Position numbers and translations under genes: made by a program. Below are positions 43,682-55,900 of a DNA stretch of 64,000 bases, piece by piece. The first letter of the stretch is position 1; each line of letters opens with the position of its first letter. This stretch comes from Tetmemena sp. SeJ-2015 (taxonomy: Eukaryota > Ciliophora > Spirotrichea > Sporadotrichida > Oxytrichidae), in the NCBI GenBank assembly GCA_027382625.1, contig JAJKFJ010020979.1:292895-356894 (forward strand), written 5' to 3'. Under the pieces are notes generated by a model. It did no database searches. It saw only the letters and a program-made list of their open reading frames with translations, and was not told where the DNA came from.

Positions 43682-44871
43682 ATGGTGAGGAAGACTCTGA
43701 ATGCATTCTTCGAGCGACTAAATAAGAAGTATGGAAACAGAGGACTTGAATTTGATGTGAGAGACAACCACTACTGGATTGAAATCAAAATCAAGAAGAA
43801 GAGAAGCGAAGCCTGGAGAAAGCAAATTGCCTACGATCCTAACCTCTACGACACAGATGAGGAGAAGGATAGAAAGAAGAGAGGCTAACTCAGTGGTATT
43901 GCCAGCAATTATCAATAGTGAGTTCAGATATAGAGTATTGCTACAATTTAGTAAATGCTGATGAGCAAGATCACAGAGGCGCACATATGGGAACTGATGG
44001 AGCCTTGCATACTGCAGCTCGAGATGACGATAACTCCAGACTTCTAAATAGAAACGATAAATAGGATGAGTTTGAAAACGAAGACAATCAACTATACTTA
44101 TTGCTTACGCTTATCTTTAAGTTGTATTTTGTTTAATGTGTCCGAAATATTGAAGAAGATGAAGTGATCAAACTTTCAATCTCCAAAAACCTAATAAAGT
44201 ATCTAGGGCTTAACTGCAGCAATATCTGATATATTATGAGAGAGTTATATTTTGTATTCCTTATTTCCCGAAGAAAGCAGTCTAACTCAAATTTTAATTA
44301 GATGGGAATTAACGATTATCAATTTGATAAATAAAATTGCAAAATGGCAGAAAACATTTAAGGGGAGAAGATCATCTTCCAGAGAGGAGGTCATTAGAGA
44401 GAAATACTTGTTCCCAAGAGCAGTGAGTCTATGGTAGTTGTACCTTCAAACATGAAGGGCACAGGTTTCTTGAGAAACTTATGGTGGTAGAACAGACCCT
44501 ACCTAGGAGGACTTTTGAAAATGGAAGAGTTCAACGGAATCATAGACACATGCTCTTAAATCACTGCAAAAGTTTACTCGCACAACAGAAAGAAAGATGT
44601 AGAAGGCATCAACTAGGGGGTTATAATGGCGCTGGGGCTTTCAACTGTGTTGCTAATCTGCTTCTTTTTCCTAATGTACTATGGTATCAGAGATGGCGAT
44701 GAGAAACTCAGGATTGCTGGCTTCTTCCTGCTTGGTATCTCAGTCTTCATCACCATAGTTATTGGTGTTGTTAATTTCTTCCATATCCAAATTTCTTAAG
44801 TTTAACATTAGAAATTAACATTAAATTGTTTCTGCTTAATTATGAGAACTGTTCTTATTTATGATTATTGA
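43682..44871 (+). CDS. unrecognised locus ending in a two-helix membrane protein
   Basis: ATG 43682 opens MVRKTLNAFFERLNKKYGNR, 79 codons to TGA 43919-43921. A shift of frame there gives SSDIEYCYNLVNADEQDHRG and LNRNDKQDEFENEDNQ to 44230. A last segment from about 44417 reads GLLKMEEFNGIIDTCSQITA, then KKDVEGINQGVIMALGLSTV and two hydrophobic helices (VLLICFFFLMYYGI; FFLLGISVFITIVIGVVNFF). It is probably one gene with two or three unresolved IESs or introns, or possibly two small genes. No family is recognised. Confidence 0.4.
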
Positions 44872-44920
44872 TTTAAGAGAATCAGTTTTGTAGGCTGTTA
44901 TAAATTTTAAGGGCAATAAG

Positions 44921-47900
44921 ATGGAAATCCCTAAGCAGTAGAACATAAACATGAGCGTTTCTCACTAGTTCACTAAAACTTAGGGTGGGGATAATTTTTC
45001 AAAGCATCTTAATTTGGGACTAAGTAAGAGCATGTTGAGTGAAGATGGGTTAGCAAACACAGGGAAGCAGAGTTCTAGTTCAATAGCATATATTAATAGA
45101 ACAATGGATTATTTGGGGGCTGTTTAGGATGGCGCTGAGAGTAGAGTTGATCAACTTAGAGAAGATGATGATGAACCATCTTCTTATAGAAAGAAAGATT
45201 CTCAAAACAATAGTGGAATGGTGGGAGTGCTAAGCGGAGATGTGGCAGTCACTGCTAGTATAGGAGGTGGAGCAGGACTAAGTAGCAATAACAATAAGTC
45301 TGATCTTAATTTTGAGATCGGAGTGCCCTCTAACAACAGGAATTTCTTAAAGGGGACGAGATAAACGCATGAAGAATCTTCCATGGGCTCAAATCTAAGG
45401 AGCCAGAGAAAGAAGGAAAAGAAAAGAGAGAAGATGAAAAGATTGAGCACTTTCAACTACTCAGGCGAAAAGTCTAAGGATTCAGAAAGGGATACTGGCT
45501 CTATATAACAGAAATAGCATGCCAATCCTAACGACGACATTTCTCAACTTATCATGTACTAAAAATAAACCAGCTCCCCAAAGACCAAAAACTCGCTTCT
45601 CTTCACTCAGAAGTAGTAGTCAAAGCAATAAAAGGAATAGAGATAGGCTTCTAAGGAAAAATCTATTGACAAGCCATTATATCCTTTGAAACAAAAAATG
45701 ATGGATAGCTTGATGCTTCCTCATAGCAATAAACGAAAGCCAGGCAAGTTAATTAAAAATAAGCTCGGTCAATCTTCTTTTTTGAACTACTCAACTTTCC
45801 TGCAAGAAAATCCCTACGCTTCCGATCGATTCCTCCAATAGATTTAGATGAATATGATGTATCACAATTAATAGCATGAATATAAGTATGCTTATATTTG
45901 AAAAGAAAGGAGCATAGGTCAATATAAGTGCATACCTACCTTCGCCAGATAACGCTTTATATAAACTAGACCCATTATTGGTAGTCCAAAAGAAAGTCAT
46001 CAAAAGATAGGAGATGCAAACTAATTCTTCCTTATTTAAGAATTCCCAGCCTATCAATATCAATAATTTCAATCTTGACTTGATCGAAAATTAACAAGCT
46101 AAGAAATTATTTGATATTTATTTTACTTTTCACGAGTAGCAATAGTAACTATGGCACTGAAGATTAAGTTAATATAATGTCTCAGTCACAACCATTTTAT
46201 AACAAAATCGCTTAAAGTAACAATGTCTCTCCGAAGAGGAACTTATTTTTTCAGTAATAAGTATTACAAGACTCTATGCTTAAAAAACAAAGGAAAAGTG
46301 CATTGATTTAGAAATTTCCGCTTTCTTCTCCAGGTGGTCAACTTAGAGGCCGTTCTCTGAATTCTAATTACATAAACATTGAGAAGATTCGACAGCAAGC
46401 AAAAGAAAGCCTAAAGCAAAATGGAAAATTTCACTATCTTGGATGGTTTCACTCTTCTTTATTCTTGTAGAGTGAAACTGCCTCACGAAGCAATTAAAGC
46501 TAATTTATAGTCTCTCTGTATTAACGTCATCAACTAGAATGATTTGAGTTATTTTAGTAATCTCAATTATCTAGACTGCTCAGATTTTATAATTTTAAGA
46601 TAATTAACTAAGCAACCAGCAAGAGCTTCTCAAGCTCGGCATTTTGAAGAATCTCATGGAGTTAAATCTCGCTTATAATCACATCAATGGCTTACAGTTT
46701 TTGCAAGAAGCTCATGAAGTCGCTCATTAAAACAAAAATAAACAGATTAAAACTTACTTTGGCTTTAACCTCTTGAAAATTTAAACCTTAGCTATAACAG
46801 CATTCATTTATAAGGATCTATCCACATTCTATAATATAAAAATGAATTTGAATTGGAGTTTCTCACATCCATTTCCTTAAATGGATTCCTAGACTAAAGA
46901 TAGTTGACATGAGTTCTAACTACTTATCTTCTTTGCCTGAGGATTTGTCTTTTCTCCACCATTTAGAAGACTTCAATCTCTCTTATAACCTTTTCGCCTC
47001 TCAATCCCAGTCATTCAATCCTAATAAACTTTTCCTTGCTTTAGCAACTCTTCCACGGCTTAAGAAATTAAATCTAGGGAACAATAGGCTAGAAGCGATT
47101 CATTTAAGAATATATTAAATATTTCATTATGAGGAGATCTAAATCAAGAAAATGAACTTAAATAAGTTGGAAGAGTTAGACCTATCTAATAATTTTATCC
47201 ACGCTCAAGAAGATCTTCTTTATTGCTAGAATTTCTCCAATCTATTAAATTTATCTATCAGTTCTCAACATATCTGGAAATCCCCTCGTAAACCAAGACT
47301 CAGACGAAGTCAAGAATGCAGAGAGGATTAAGGACTTGGAGAGGTTATTGTATGTCAAGAATCAGACAGCTGTTCTTTGGAGAAAGCTCCTTGTATAATC
47401 ATTAATATTTTAAAAATATACTTGATCCCTTGCCTAAAACAGTGGTGATTTATCAGGCTAATCCATGGGAATGAAATTAAGGAATAGTATTAACAAGACT
47501 CCTTCAGGGTTTGGACCCACAGCAACATTCTCAGCACAAATCGGACGATTACAATAGACCAATTCGAGTTAGTTAAACTAACTTTAAGCAGATGGATAAA
47601 GAGCTCGACCGTATTAAGAACCCCTAATTTTCAAAGGGAGAAGCTTTAGCTCTTAGTGAATTCTAGTCTACTGGCTTCGGAGGTAGAACAAGTGCTATGG
47701 AAATGAATAGATCTAATGGATTTTAGCAGAGTCAGATTCTTTCCCCTAACTCCTCACCCTCTCATGACTAAATCAAAGCAACCAAACAACAAGTAACCAA
47801 ACATGCTAGCTTCTTTTTTTATGCCCAGAGTATCAATCCAAATAAGCTATTCTAAGATGAAAGTGAAAACTTAATGACTAACATAGACCACTAGCAGATA

Positions 47901-49427
47901 CTAAACAAAACTCAATTTTCTTCTTCAAATTCTCACTCTCAAGATTAAAGAGATCACATTTAAACTGGAGTACAATAAATCCAAAACTAAGTCTGGAATG
48001 TATAAGATCCTAATCAAAAATATTTCAGTTAAGGGTTCGGTGCGGCACCTCCTACTGCTGCTTTCAATAACGTCTATATTACATAACAAATACTTGAAGA
48101 GAATACAATGCCTTCTAATTCCAATCTGTCTTTAAATAAATATGATAGAGATGCAATTAATTAGATCCCTTAGGGGAACTCTTTAAGTGGTGGCTACGAT
48201 TTTTCATCGTTCAATTAGCATGAAGTTATCAATAGATCTAAGATTGATACTGTAAATTAGTTAGCTCAAGAACTCCTTCTCCAAGAGAGACCAATTGAAT
48301 TGAAACAGCCTTTGAAATTCTATTCTGCTTATAGACAGCTTCTGTAAAGGAATAGAATGAGCAACCCAGGCGATGACTCTGAGGATGTAGAGCTGTGTAA
48401 TCTTAAATCTTATCAACAAGCAACTACTTCCTACATGAATAAGTTTTGGGGGCTCGCATCCTCTAAATACAAAAAGAATGATGAGAAGCTAAGCTATTAC
48501 ATAACTGATCAATTTCATAAATAATTCATCGAAGATAATGTAAGAAACGATAACTACCACTATTGTAATTGATTTTATCATCAACAGTATCTTTAATCTG
48601 CTCCTATCAGTCCTATGCACAAAAACTTCGATCAAAGTCAGAGGTCTCTCGCTTAAGTTTCAACTAGTCCTAATTAGCCACTCACTCATAGCTAATTGCA
48701 AGCTCAAGTAAATAAGCATCGAGCAGGAAGCTCAGTCATTGACTTTACAAAAAAGAAAGCTTCCGTCAATAGTATGGCAAATTCTAATGCATTAAATTTA
48801 ATTTGCTTAGAACTACTTAAACAACACTTCTCTTGGATTCAACTAAGAAAGGCACAGTATTGCGCTCACACACATAGGAGGCAGAGAGTCTTCAATTAGA
48901 GAAAAGACAAATATGTCAGCCCAAATGAACCATTCTTTTATTTTCTAGTTTAAAAGATCAGCAATCCACCCAAGTCAAAAAGACTCAAGCCAACTATTTA
49001 TTTGAAAAACATAATGTCCAACTTTTATAATTTACTTCCCCTACTTATGCACAGCAAAGATCAGCCAGAGAAGTAAAAGTTGTACAAAGAGTTCAAGTAC
49101 TCTTTGAAAGATCAGAAGATCCATAAGCTTTTGGAATAAATGAGGATATCTGCTTTATAGGGTAAAAATTATTAGAATTTAGATCCACTTGAACTTACCA
49201 ATTAAATGACCATGGAGAAGAGAGCCAAAGAACTCAAAAAGCAGTATGGATTCTCTGACTCAGAAAACGAGTTTGATGAGTTCGAAGAAAAGCCTCCCCA
49301 ATATTAGGGACCTGAATCTCCAATTGAGGGAGTTCCCCCAAAAGTTGATAAAGAAAGACCTTCTATCAAGAAAATCAAGTCCTCTAAAAGCATTATCAAT
49401 AGTATTTTATCTCAAATTAAATTATGA
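44921..49427 (+). CDS. leucine-rich-repeat protein with long disordered flanks
   Basis: ATG 44921 (MEIPKQQNINMSVSHQFTKT) to TGA 49425-49427, about 1,450 residues. Residues 1-330 are polar and Lys/Ser/Gln-rich with an acidic patch. LRRs occupy about 46620-47300: LLKLGILKNLMELNLAYNHI, LSSNYLSSLPEDLSFLHHLE, LPRLKKLNLGNNRLEAI, MNLNKLEELDLSNNFI. The rest is Gln/Ser/Asn-rich, with a motif-poor C-terminus ending IINSILSQIKL. Such SDS22-like LRR blocks in ciliates are often axonemal or scaffold proteins. Frame changes near 45900, 46500, 46740 and 47480 indicate unresolved introns or IESs. Confidence 0.65.
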
Positions 49428-49644
49428 AAATTATCCCAAATATATTCAAAGTTACTTTATTTAACTTTATTTACATCATTTTAAAATTTAATAACTATTC
49501 TAATACGTTTTTCAAAAGGTAGATGATATTTCAATTTATAATAAGAAGGGCCAATATAAATTATAAATAAAATCCTATTTCCTAACATTATGTATTTGTT
49601 AAAATAATTAGCCTTGTTTTCTAAATATTAAATTTTAAAACATA
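49428..49644. other. AT-rich intergenic stretch
   Basis: No open frame; A/T runs only, up to the edge of the foldback element. Confidence 0.35.
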
Positions 49645-50264
49645 ATATACTAGAGAATTTAATAGATAACTTTTTAAAATACATGCTCATTCTTGCTCAA
49701 AGGAAAGAAGAGATATATTCATATATAATTCGTTAATAATTTAAACAATGGTGTCGTCCTCGAGCATTCCTTCCCCATCTTCAAAAAAAAAACGCAAAAA
49801 TTTAAGATTAGCACAGGAGATCGACCAGCCGGTTTGGCCACGGTGACTCCAGCCTACGCAGCGGCACTCAGCCGTCCCCCACCACAACCTCCAGGTCGTC
49901 GGCGACTCGGCTCTCTCACTGACCTTGGGTGAGGTCTCTCGGACTTGCCGAGGTGAGAGCTAAAGATGGCCGAGGTTCCATGGAGCAGCAGCTCCCTCGC
50001 CGACGACCTGGAGGTTGGTGGTGGGGGACGGCTGAGTGCCGCTGCGTAGGCTGGAGTCACCGTGGCCAAACCGGCTGGGTCGATCTCCGTGCTAATCTTA
50101 AATTTTTGCGTTTTTTTTTTGAAGATGGGGAAGGAATGCTCGAGGACGACACCATTGTTTAAATTATTAACGAATTATATATGAATATATCTCTTCTTTC
50201 CTTAGATTTGAGCAAGAATGAGCATGTATTTTAAAAAGTTATCTATTAAATTCTCTAGTATATT
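49645..50264. mobile_element. GC-rich foldback (inverted-repeat) element, 620 bp
   Basis: Arms at 49645-49905 and 49997-50264 are reverse complements with only a few small indels. They surround a 91-base spacer. The outer about 120 bases of each arm are AT-rich like the host. The inner about 130 bases are strikingly GC-rich (for example GGTCGTCGGCGACTCGG), unlike anything else in the window. A run of 10 A/T separates the two compositions in each arm. Structure and size fit a foldback or MITE-like insertion. No transposase is present. Confidence 0.7.
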
Positions 50265-50563
50265 TAAAAAAAAAACAAGGGAAAACTAATTTTCTAAATT
50301 TAATAATATTCATGGATATCAACGAATTTTCAGATTGATTATAGACATTTAAAATACCAAATTGCTGATTTTAAACAATTAATGACAAGTAAATTTTACT
50401 TTTAAGATGTTTTAACAATTGAGATATAATAAATTGATTTAAATACTAAATCTCTCACAATCTTCATTCTAATACCCATGCTTCTTAAATAAAATATCAA
50501 ATTTATTTAAAATATTGACAGAATTTTAAAATAAAATCAAGTTGATTTTGAATAATTTGGAAA

Positions 50564-51913
50564 ATGAGAGCAAACATTTTAAAACTTTGGATGACTTACT
50601 TTTCTATGCTAGGATTGTCTTTATGTTATGTAAACTAAATAGGTCCTTCAGTTCAGTAAGATATGAAATTCATGGAAATGGTGAAGTCTCATTGATACCC
50701 AGTTTGGAGTAAATTTATAGACACAACAGATGGATGCATATTAAATATTTTCAGAATACCAGGTCCCAAAGGAGAATCCTTGTCATAATCACTCAATAAT
50801 GTTAGGATCCTAAAGAGATAACCAGTTCTGATGCTCCATGGAATTATTTCATCAAGCGAGGGATTTATTATAAATGGACCACTGGTTTCTCCAGCTTATT
50901 AAATTGCAGACACTGGACGCTACGATGTGTGGCTTTTAAATGTGAGGGGGAACACCTATTCTAAAAATCATAATTTCATGGATGCGTCTTCAGATCCTGC
51001 TTATTGGGATTTTGGATTTGAAGAAATGGCTCTATACGATCTACCTTCTACAGTAAACTACATCTTAAGAGTAACATAATAGCCAAGCCTGACAATTGTG
51101 GGTTTCTCTTAAGGAACTACAATTACTTTTACCTCACTGATCTTAAACAAAGAGCTATTCAAAGGTAAAGTAAAGGCGTTTATAGCTCTTGCTCCCGTTA
51201 TAACGATGAAGAACTCCACTTAGTCATTTTTGAAACAGCTATCAGGCAATAATTTAATTCCATTCATTATGGAATCTAATCATCTATTAGAAGTTGCGCC
51301 TGAATAAAACACTGCTCTCTAAGGCACTTTTGATACTCTTGGAACAATATGCGTTTTAATACCCTCACTATTTTATTTATGATAAATAATAACTTAATTA
51401 AATTGAATTGTATGTTTTATAATATGCACGACGACATTAGGGATATTTGCAGACACTAGAATTGACCTAGTGAATTAGGAAACTATCAGCCTATATTTTT
51501 AAAGATTTTCAGCTGGCACTAGCCTCAAAAATTTGCTGCACATGGGTCAAATTATGAATACTGGTGTTTTTCAGTAATTTGATTACGGTATGGTTGGCAA
51601 CCTTGCTCAATACGCCTCTACTTCACCTCCCTTGCTCGATATTCAGAGTATAGATATTCCTATTCATAAATAAATAATTGCAATGTTTGTTGGCGAATTC
51701 GACACACTCGCTACTCCTTCTGACAATTTAGAAAACTCAAAGAAAATAAAAAACCTCATCCATTATAAATAATACAAACTTGACCATCTTTAATTCAATA
51801 GATTACTTGTTACATGTAATAATTTCTATTTTGATCTTGCATTTATTCTAGCTAAAAATATGAGCTATTTCCACGAGGTTCTATAAGTTCTAGATAAAGT
51901 CAATTACATTTGA
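50564..51913 (+). CDS. acid lipase (gastric/lysosomal lipase family)
   Basis: ATG 50564 starts with a signal-peptide-like segment (LWMTYFSMLGLSLCY). Family landmarks follow: TDGCILNIFRIPGPKG, PVLMLHGIISSSEGFI (oxyanion region), DVWLLNVRGNTYSKNH, nucleophile elbow TIVGFSQGTT, catalytic Asp region VGEFDTLATPSDN and catalytic His YKLDHLQFNRLL; TGA 51911-51913. The enzyme hydrolyses triglycerides or cholesteryl esters in secreted or lysosomal compartments. A 75-base IES (51346-51420) splits it. An in-frame TGA at 50693-50695 replaces the conserved Gly of the H-G-Y-P motif, so either this is a pseudogene, there is a sequence error, or another small excision is missed. Confidence 0.88.
51346..51427. 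other. 75-bp IES in the lipase gene, pointer AATATGC
   Basis: AATATGC at 51346-51352 and 51421-51427 flanks AT-rich DNA with a TGA. Removal gives FDTLGTICTTTLGIFADTRI in frame. Confidence 0.8.
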
Positions 51914-52212
51914 CCAAACATATTCCAAATCATTTTTTTCTTCATTTTATTTGCAGAAGGTGAATCCAACATTTATATTCAATATTATATTTCAAGTTTA
52001 TTTATTTCTGAGAAGAAAATTTTATTTTAAATTTAAGTAGCTTTAAAAATAAAAATTTATATTGATTATAAATATATTTTGATGGGATAATTTGATTTGA
52101 GTGAAGGAAAAGATTAGGAAGAATAATTGGGTTGTTAAATATTCCACAAGATACCCTTGTTAGAGTGGGATTCAAGATTTACAAATTTTTAAGACTTCTC
52201 TTGCTGTATTGC
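51914..52212. other. AT-rich spacer
   Basis: Very AT-rich, with no sustained frame; nothing specific is seen. Confidence 0.35.
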
Positions 52213-52510
52213 TCAACGATTTCTCATCAGAAGACAACTATCATATTTTTGCATTTATATTACATAAATTAATTTAAGAGAAGAAATAACTAGTTTGTGT
52301 TAATATCTAAAATTATCAAAAATTGACATTAACTATTCATCTTCTTTGCATTATAAAATTAATAAATATATTAAGACACGAGTGACTCTGCAATTTTGCC
52401 AACTGTCATCTTATTCTCCTGATTCAGTCTCAACGGTTCTAAACATCTTAAACTTAAAATCATTACATCCTGGAAGAGTCAGAGCCCAATATATTGCCTT
52501 CATTTAAAAA
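52213..52510 (-). other. open minus-strand segment, possible orphan MDS
   Basis: A frame reads MKAIYWALTLPGCNDFKFKM then VETESGEQDDSWQNCRVTRV, continuing in AT-rich sequence to TGA 52215-52213. The first about 45 residues look coding; the rest does not. It could be the C-terminal MDS of the kinase gene upstream on this strand, or of a different gene. Confidence 0.35.
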
Positions 52511-52969
52511 TAATTATTCAGCAGACTCTTAGAGATAAACTAACTATTCAATACAAAAGAAAATTGTATCATTTGTTCAATTTATAAAATAAACTAGCTA
52601 TAAACTCTAATCAAAATTTATTTTCAAAAAAATTGATTTACAAGTTTAAGAGGCTTATCTAGCTTGAAAACGGGATAAAAGTATTAAAGAGAGTCCTTAG
52701 ATTATAATCTTAACTCTGAGTTCTTTTAGATTCCCTGAATCATTTAATATTGAATAATATTTTAATCCTACAATTTTAAATAGAATTAGAACTTTTAATG
52801 ATAATGTAATCTAAAAAGTAAGAATGTTTGAACTTGCTTTCTCAACAATGCTCTAAAAAAGTTTGAAATACCCAAAAATAAAAGGAGGGTATTTTAAAAA
52901 TGAATGAATATAAAATATTCTTAATTGTCTTGCTTTTAATAATTAAATTAATTGTAAGATAACTCTATT

Positions 52970-55900
52970 TTTTAGAACCCCTTAAAATCTTACGATATCG
53001 CTAGCTGCGAGCAGTTTAATAAATGCCTTGAAGTTTATAAGCAACTGGTCGTAAACTTGTTAAGGGAGTGGTGATGAGGGATCTTGTTTTTTGAGATCTG
53101 CAGACTAGTAGAGTATTTCGTTCATGATCTCAAGCAGAAGATCAGAGCACCACTCTTAATTGTTTGTCATCACACTTGCCATAATTGCGTTTATTTTCTC
53201 AAGCAGGTTGAGTCTTATCAACTCCTCTAAATCCACCTCCCTAGATTATCTTTTACTTCACAATTTTGACTGTGAAAGCGTTGAACTTTGAGTTTATAAT
53301 CAAATATGAAATCAGGTTCAGCTTTTTCAGAATACTCACAAATGCATTGTCAAAGCTTCAATCCGTACAATGGCATGGGATCTTTGTCAGTTAGAATGAT
53401 TCACAATTTATATATTAACTATTTTGCAATCATTTTTTAACAACAACAAAAAATATTTTATCCTTAAAGAAGATATGAGGGATTAATTAATTGCTAAATA
53501 AAGAGGTATAATCTTTTAATTACTAGAGAAAAAATCTTACCTCAGATTTAATAGGTATCGAAATATCTATATAATATTTGTTTAACACAAACGTCTTCAA
53601 TTTTATTTAAATCATGACATTTTCATTTTTGAAGCTGAGATGGAACACATTTATTGTAGATATAGCCTGTATTTCTCAATATTTATTAATTATAATTGTC
53701 TTAAGACTATATTTATTGTGATATAATGATTCCATACTAGCTAAAGAGTTTTTTGAGTATAAGTTCATTGATAGTTTAGGTAGTCTCGTTATTTTCTTCC
53801 ACATTATAGATCTTTTCTTCGCACAAATATTTAAACCTCAAATTTATATCTATCAAGATAAGTTTAAGGGCAATATAACCGTAAAAATAAATTCATTATA
53901 TTGTGGTCATCTTTTCATGTAATCTATAATTAATTTATATGACTTCTTTTGAGAAACATTTTTTAAATAATAATTTTCATTTATATTATTATAAAAACTA
54001 ATTTTATTATACTAAGAATCTAAAAGAAAATCGTCAAAGAACAATAGAGATGCAAAGACAAAGGAAAATACAATAGCTAGAGATTAGAAGACAAGAGATA
54101 TATATAAACTACTCATATATTTAAACTTTTAAATTTTTAATGGCTGTTATTTCTTCCATCTCCACAAATCTCTGTGCAAGTACCTTTTAAACTTTCTTCC
54201 TCATCGTAGTAATCATCTTCGTCTTAGTCCTAGCTGCTCCCTCAGTCTCTCCTTCAGTAGCAGGAGGAGACTGAGGGAGCAGCTAGGACTAAGACGAAGA
54301 TGATTACTACGATGAGGAAGAAAGTTTAAAAGGTACTTGCACAGAGATTTGTGGAGATGGAAGAAATAACAGCCATTAAAAATTTAAAAGTTTAAATATA
54401 TGAGTAGTTTATATATATCTCTTGTCTTCTAATCTCTAGCTATTGTATTTTCCTTTGTCTTTGCATCTCTATTTATTTAGATTATTAATTAAATTCTTAG
54501 GTATTTATTTTAAATTTGAATGAGAGAAACTAATTTAAATTAAGATTTGTGTTTATTGTGTGATGTAGTCAGTAAATAATTTGAGGGATAAAAATCTAAC
54601 ATCTGCAAAATAAGTTGTGATTATTTTTAGTTTATTTAATTAAATGTTAGTAATTTTGATTTTTGTAATAGAATATCTTCTGTATCAAGACTGGGAGTAA
54701 GTTTTCAATGATATCTTTACTCTATGTGACTAGGACTTTGTTATGCTTTGCAATAGATTCAGCAAGCAAACTATATATTATTTTGAATTCCTCTATAACT
54801 TATCCGCCTTTCTAACTTTCAGATTTGTCAATCATATATCCCAAGTTTTGGATTAGAACAGGTTTGCAAATTTTAGACTTGAAGGCGGAAGAGTTCATTA
54901 GTTCAATGAAGCCAAGTATGTTCAAATTAATTGAGAATTCAGACTTTTGGTTTTATAATACTTTCTGCAGTCCTTTTGACTTCACATCATCAACTAAAGG
55001 ACCCCCTGAAATCACTTTTGTAAATCTAAATTATAACTGAAATTTAATTATTTATAAAAGCCTAAGTAATTCAAATAAAAGAAGATCTTACTTTCTTTTT
55101 CTTGGGCTAATTAGAGAGTTCCAATCTACCACATTAACTATATATCATAAATACTTAATAGCTATTACTAAATAAAAAAGATAAAATATTTGCGATCTTC
55201 TAATTGATAATTAAATAGATGAAAATGGGATTGTGATAATTTATACTTTTGTAAATGCATCGGTCATTGATTAAACAAGCTGGGGAACCATCTAGGTTAC
55301 TGATTCCAAAAGGAAAATATTCATCTAAAAATAATAAATAATCTTGAAGAGTGTCGTTAAGCTTTGTGATTATAAGTCAAAGATAGTAGGAAACAAGGTT
55401 TTAATGAGCACTGATTCAAGAGTAAAGTCGCTACTTCCAATGTTGCAAAGCTGCATCCTGCGCTTATTGATTGAGCTGTTATGTTTTCAATAGTCTTGCA
55501 AGCATAGAATCTTACAACTTCATCTTCATTAACGTTCAAAGATTTCACCAAAGTTTGAATAGCGATTGCAGGAATTTCCCATACAGCTTCTACTTACTCA
55601 TCATCAAGCTAAGTTGCAGCATAAAACAAGAATTCACCCAAAGATGCAACTGCTTTTCTTCTTACCTTCTCGCTTTTGTCTTTTAAGACTTCGCATAATA
55701 GACTTGCTAGACCACTTTCCGCAACTTCATTTCCAATAACATAAATTGAGCATAATCTTATTTTCAAATGGGGACTCTTTACGTTCTTCATTAGCTTAAG
55801 TAATAGACCCATAAAAGCAGAGTTTATCAGTCTATTTTCTCAAAATATTATTATATCATTTATTTTAAGATATTTGTAATCTATAAAATGTAAAATAACT

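Noticed and set aside
49854..50162. Two GC-rich ORFs
   Set aside because: They lie in the inverted arms and mirror each other; Pro/Arg/Ala-rich reading is expected from the base composition, with no domain.
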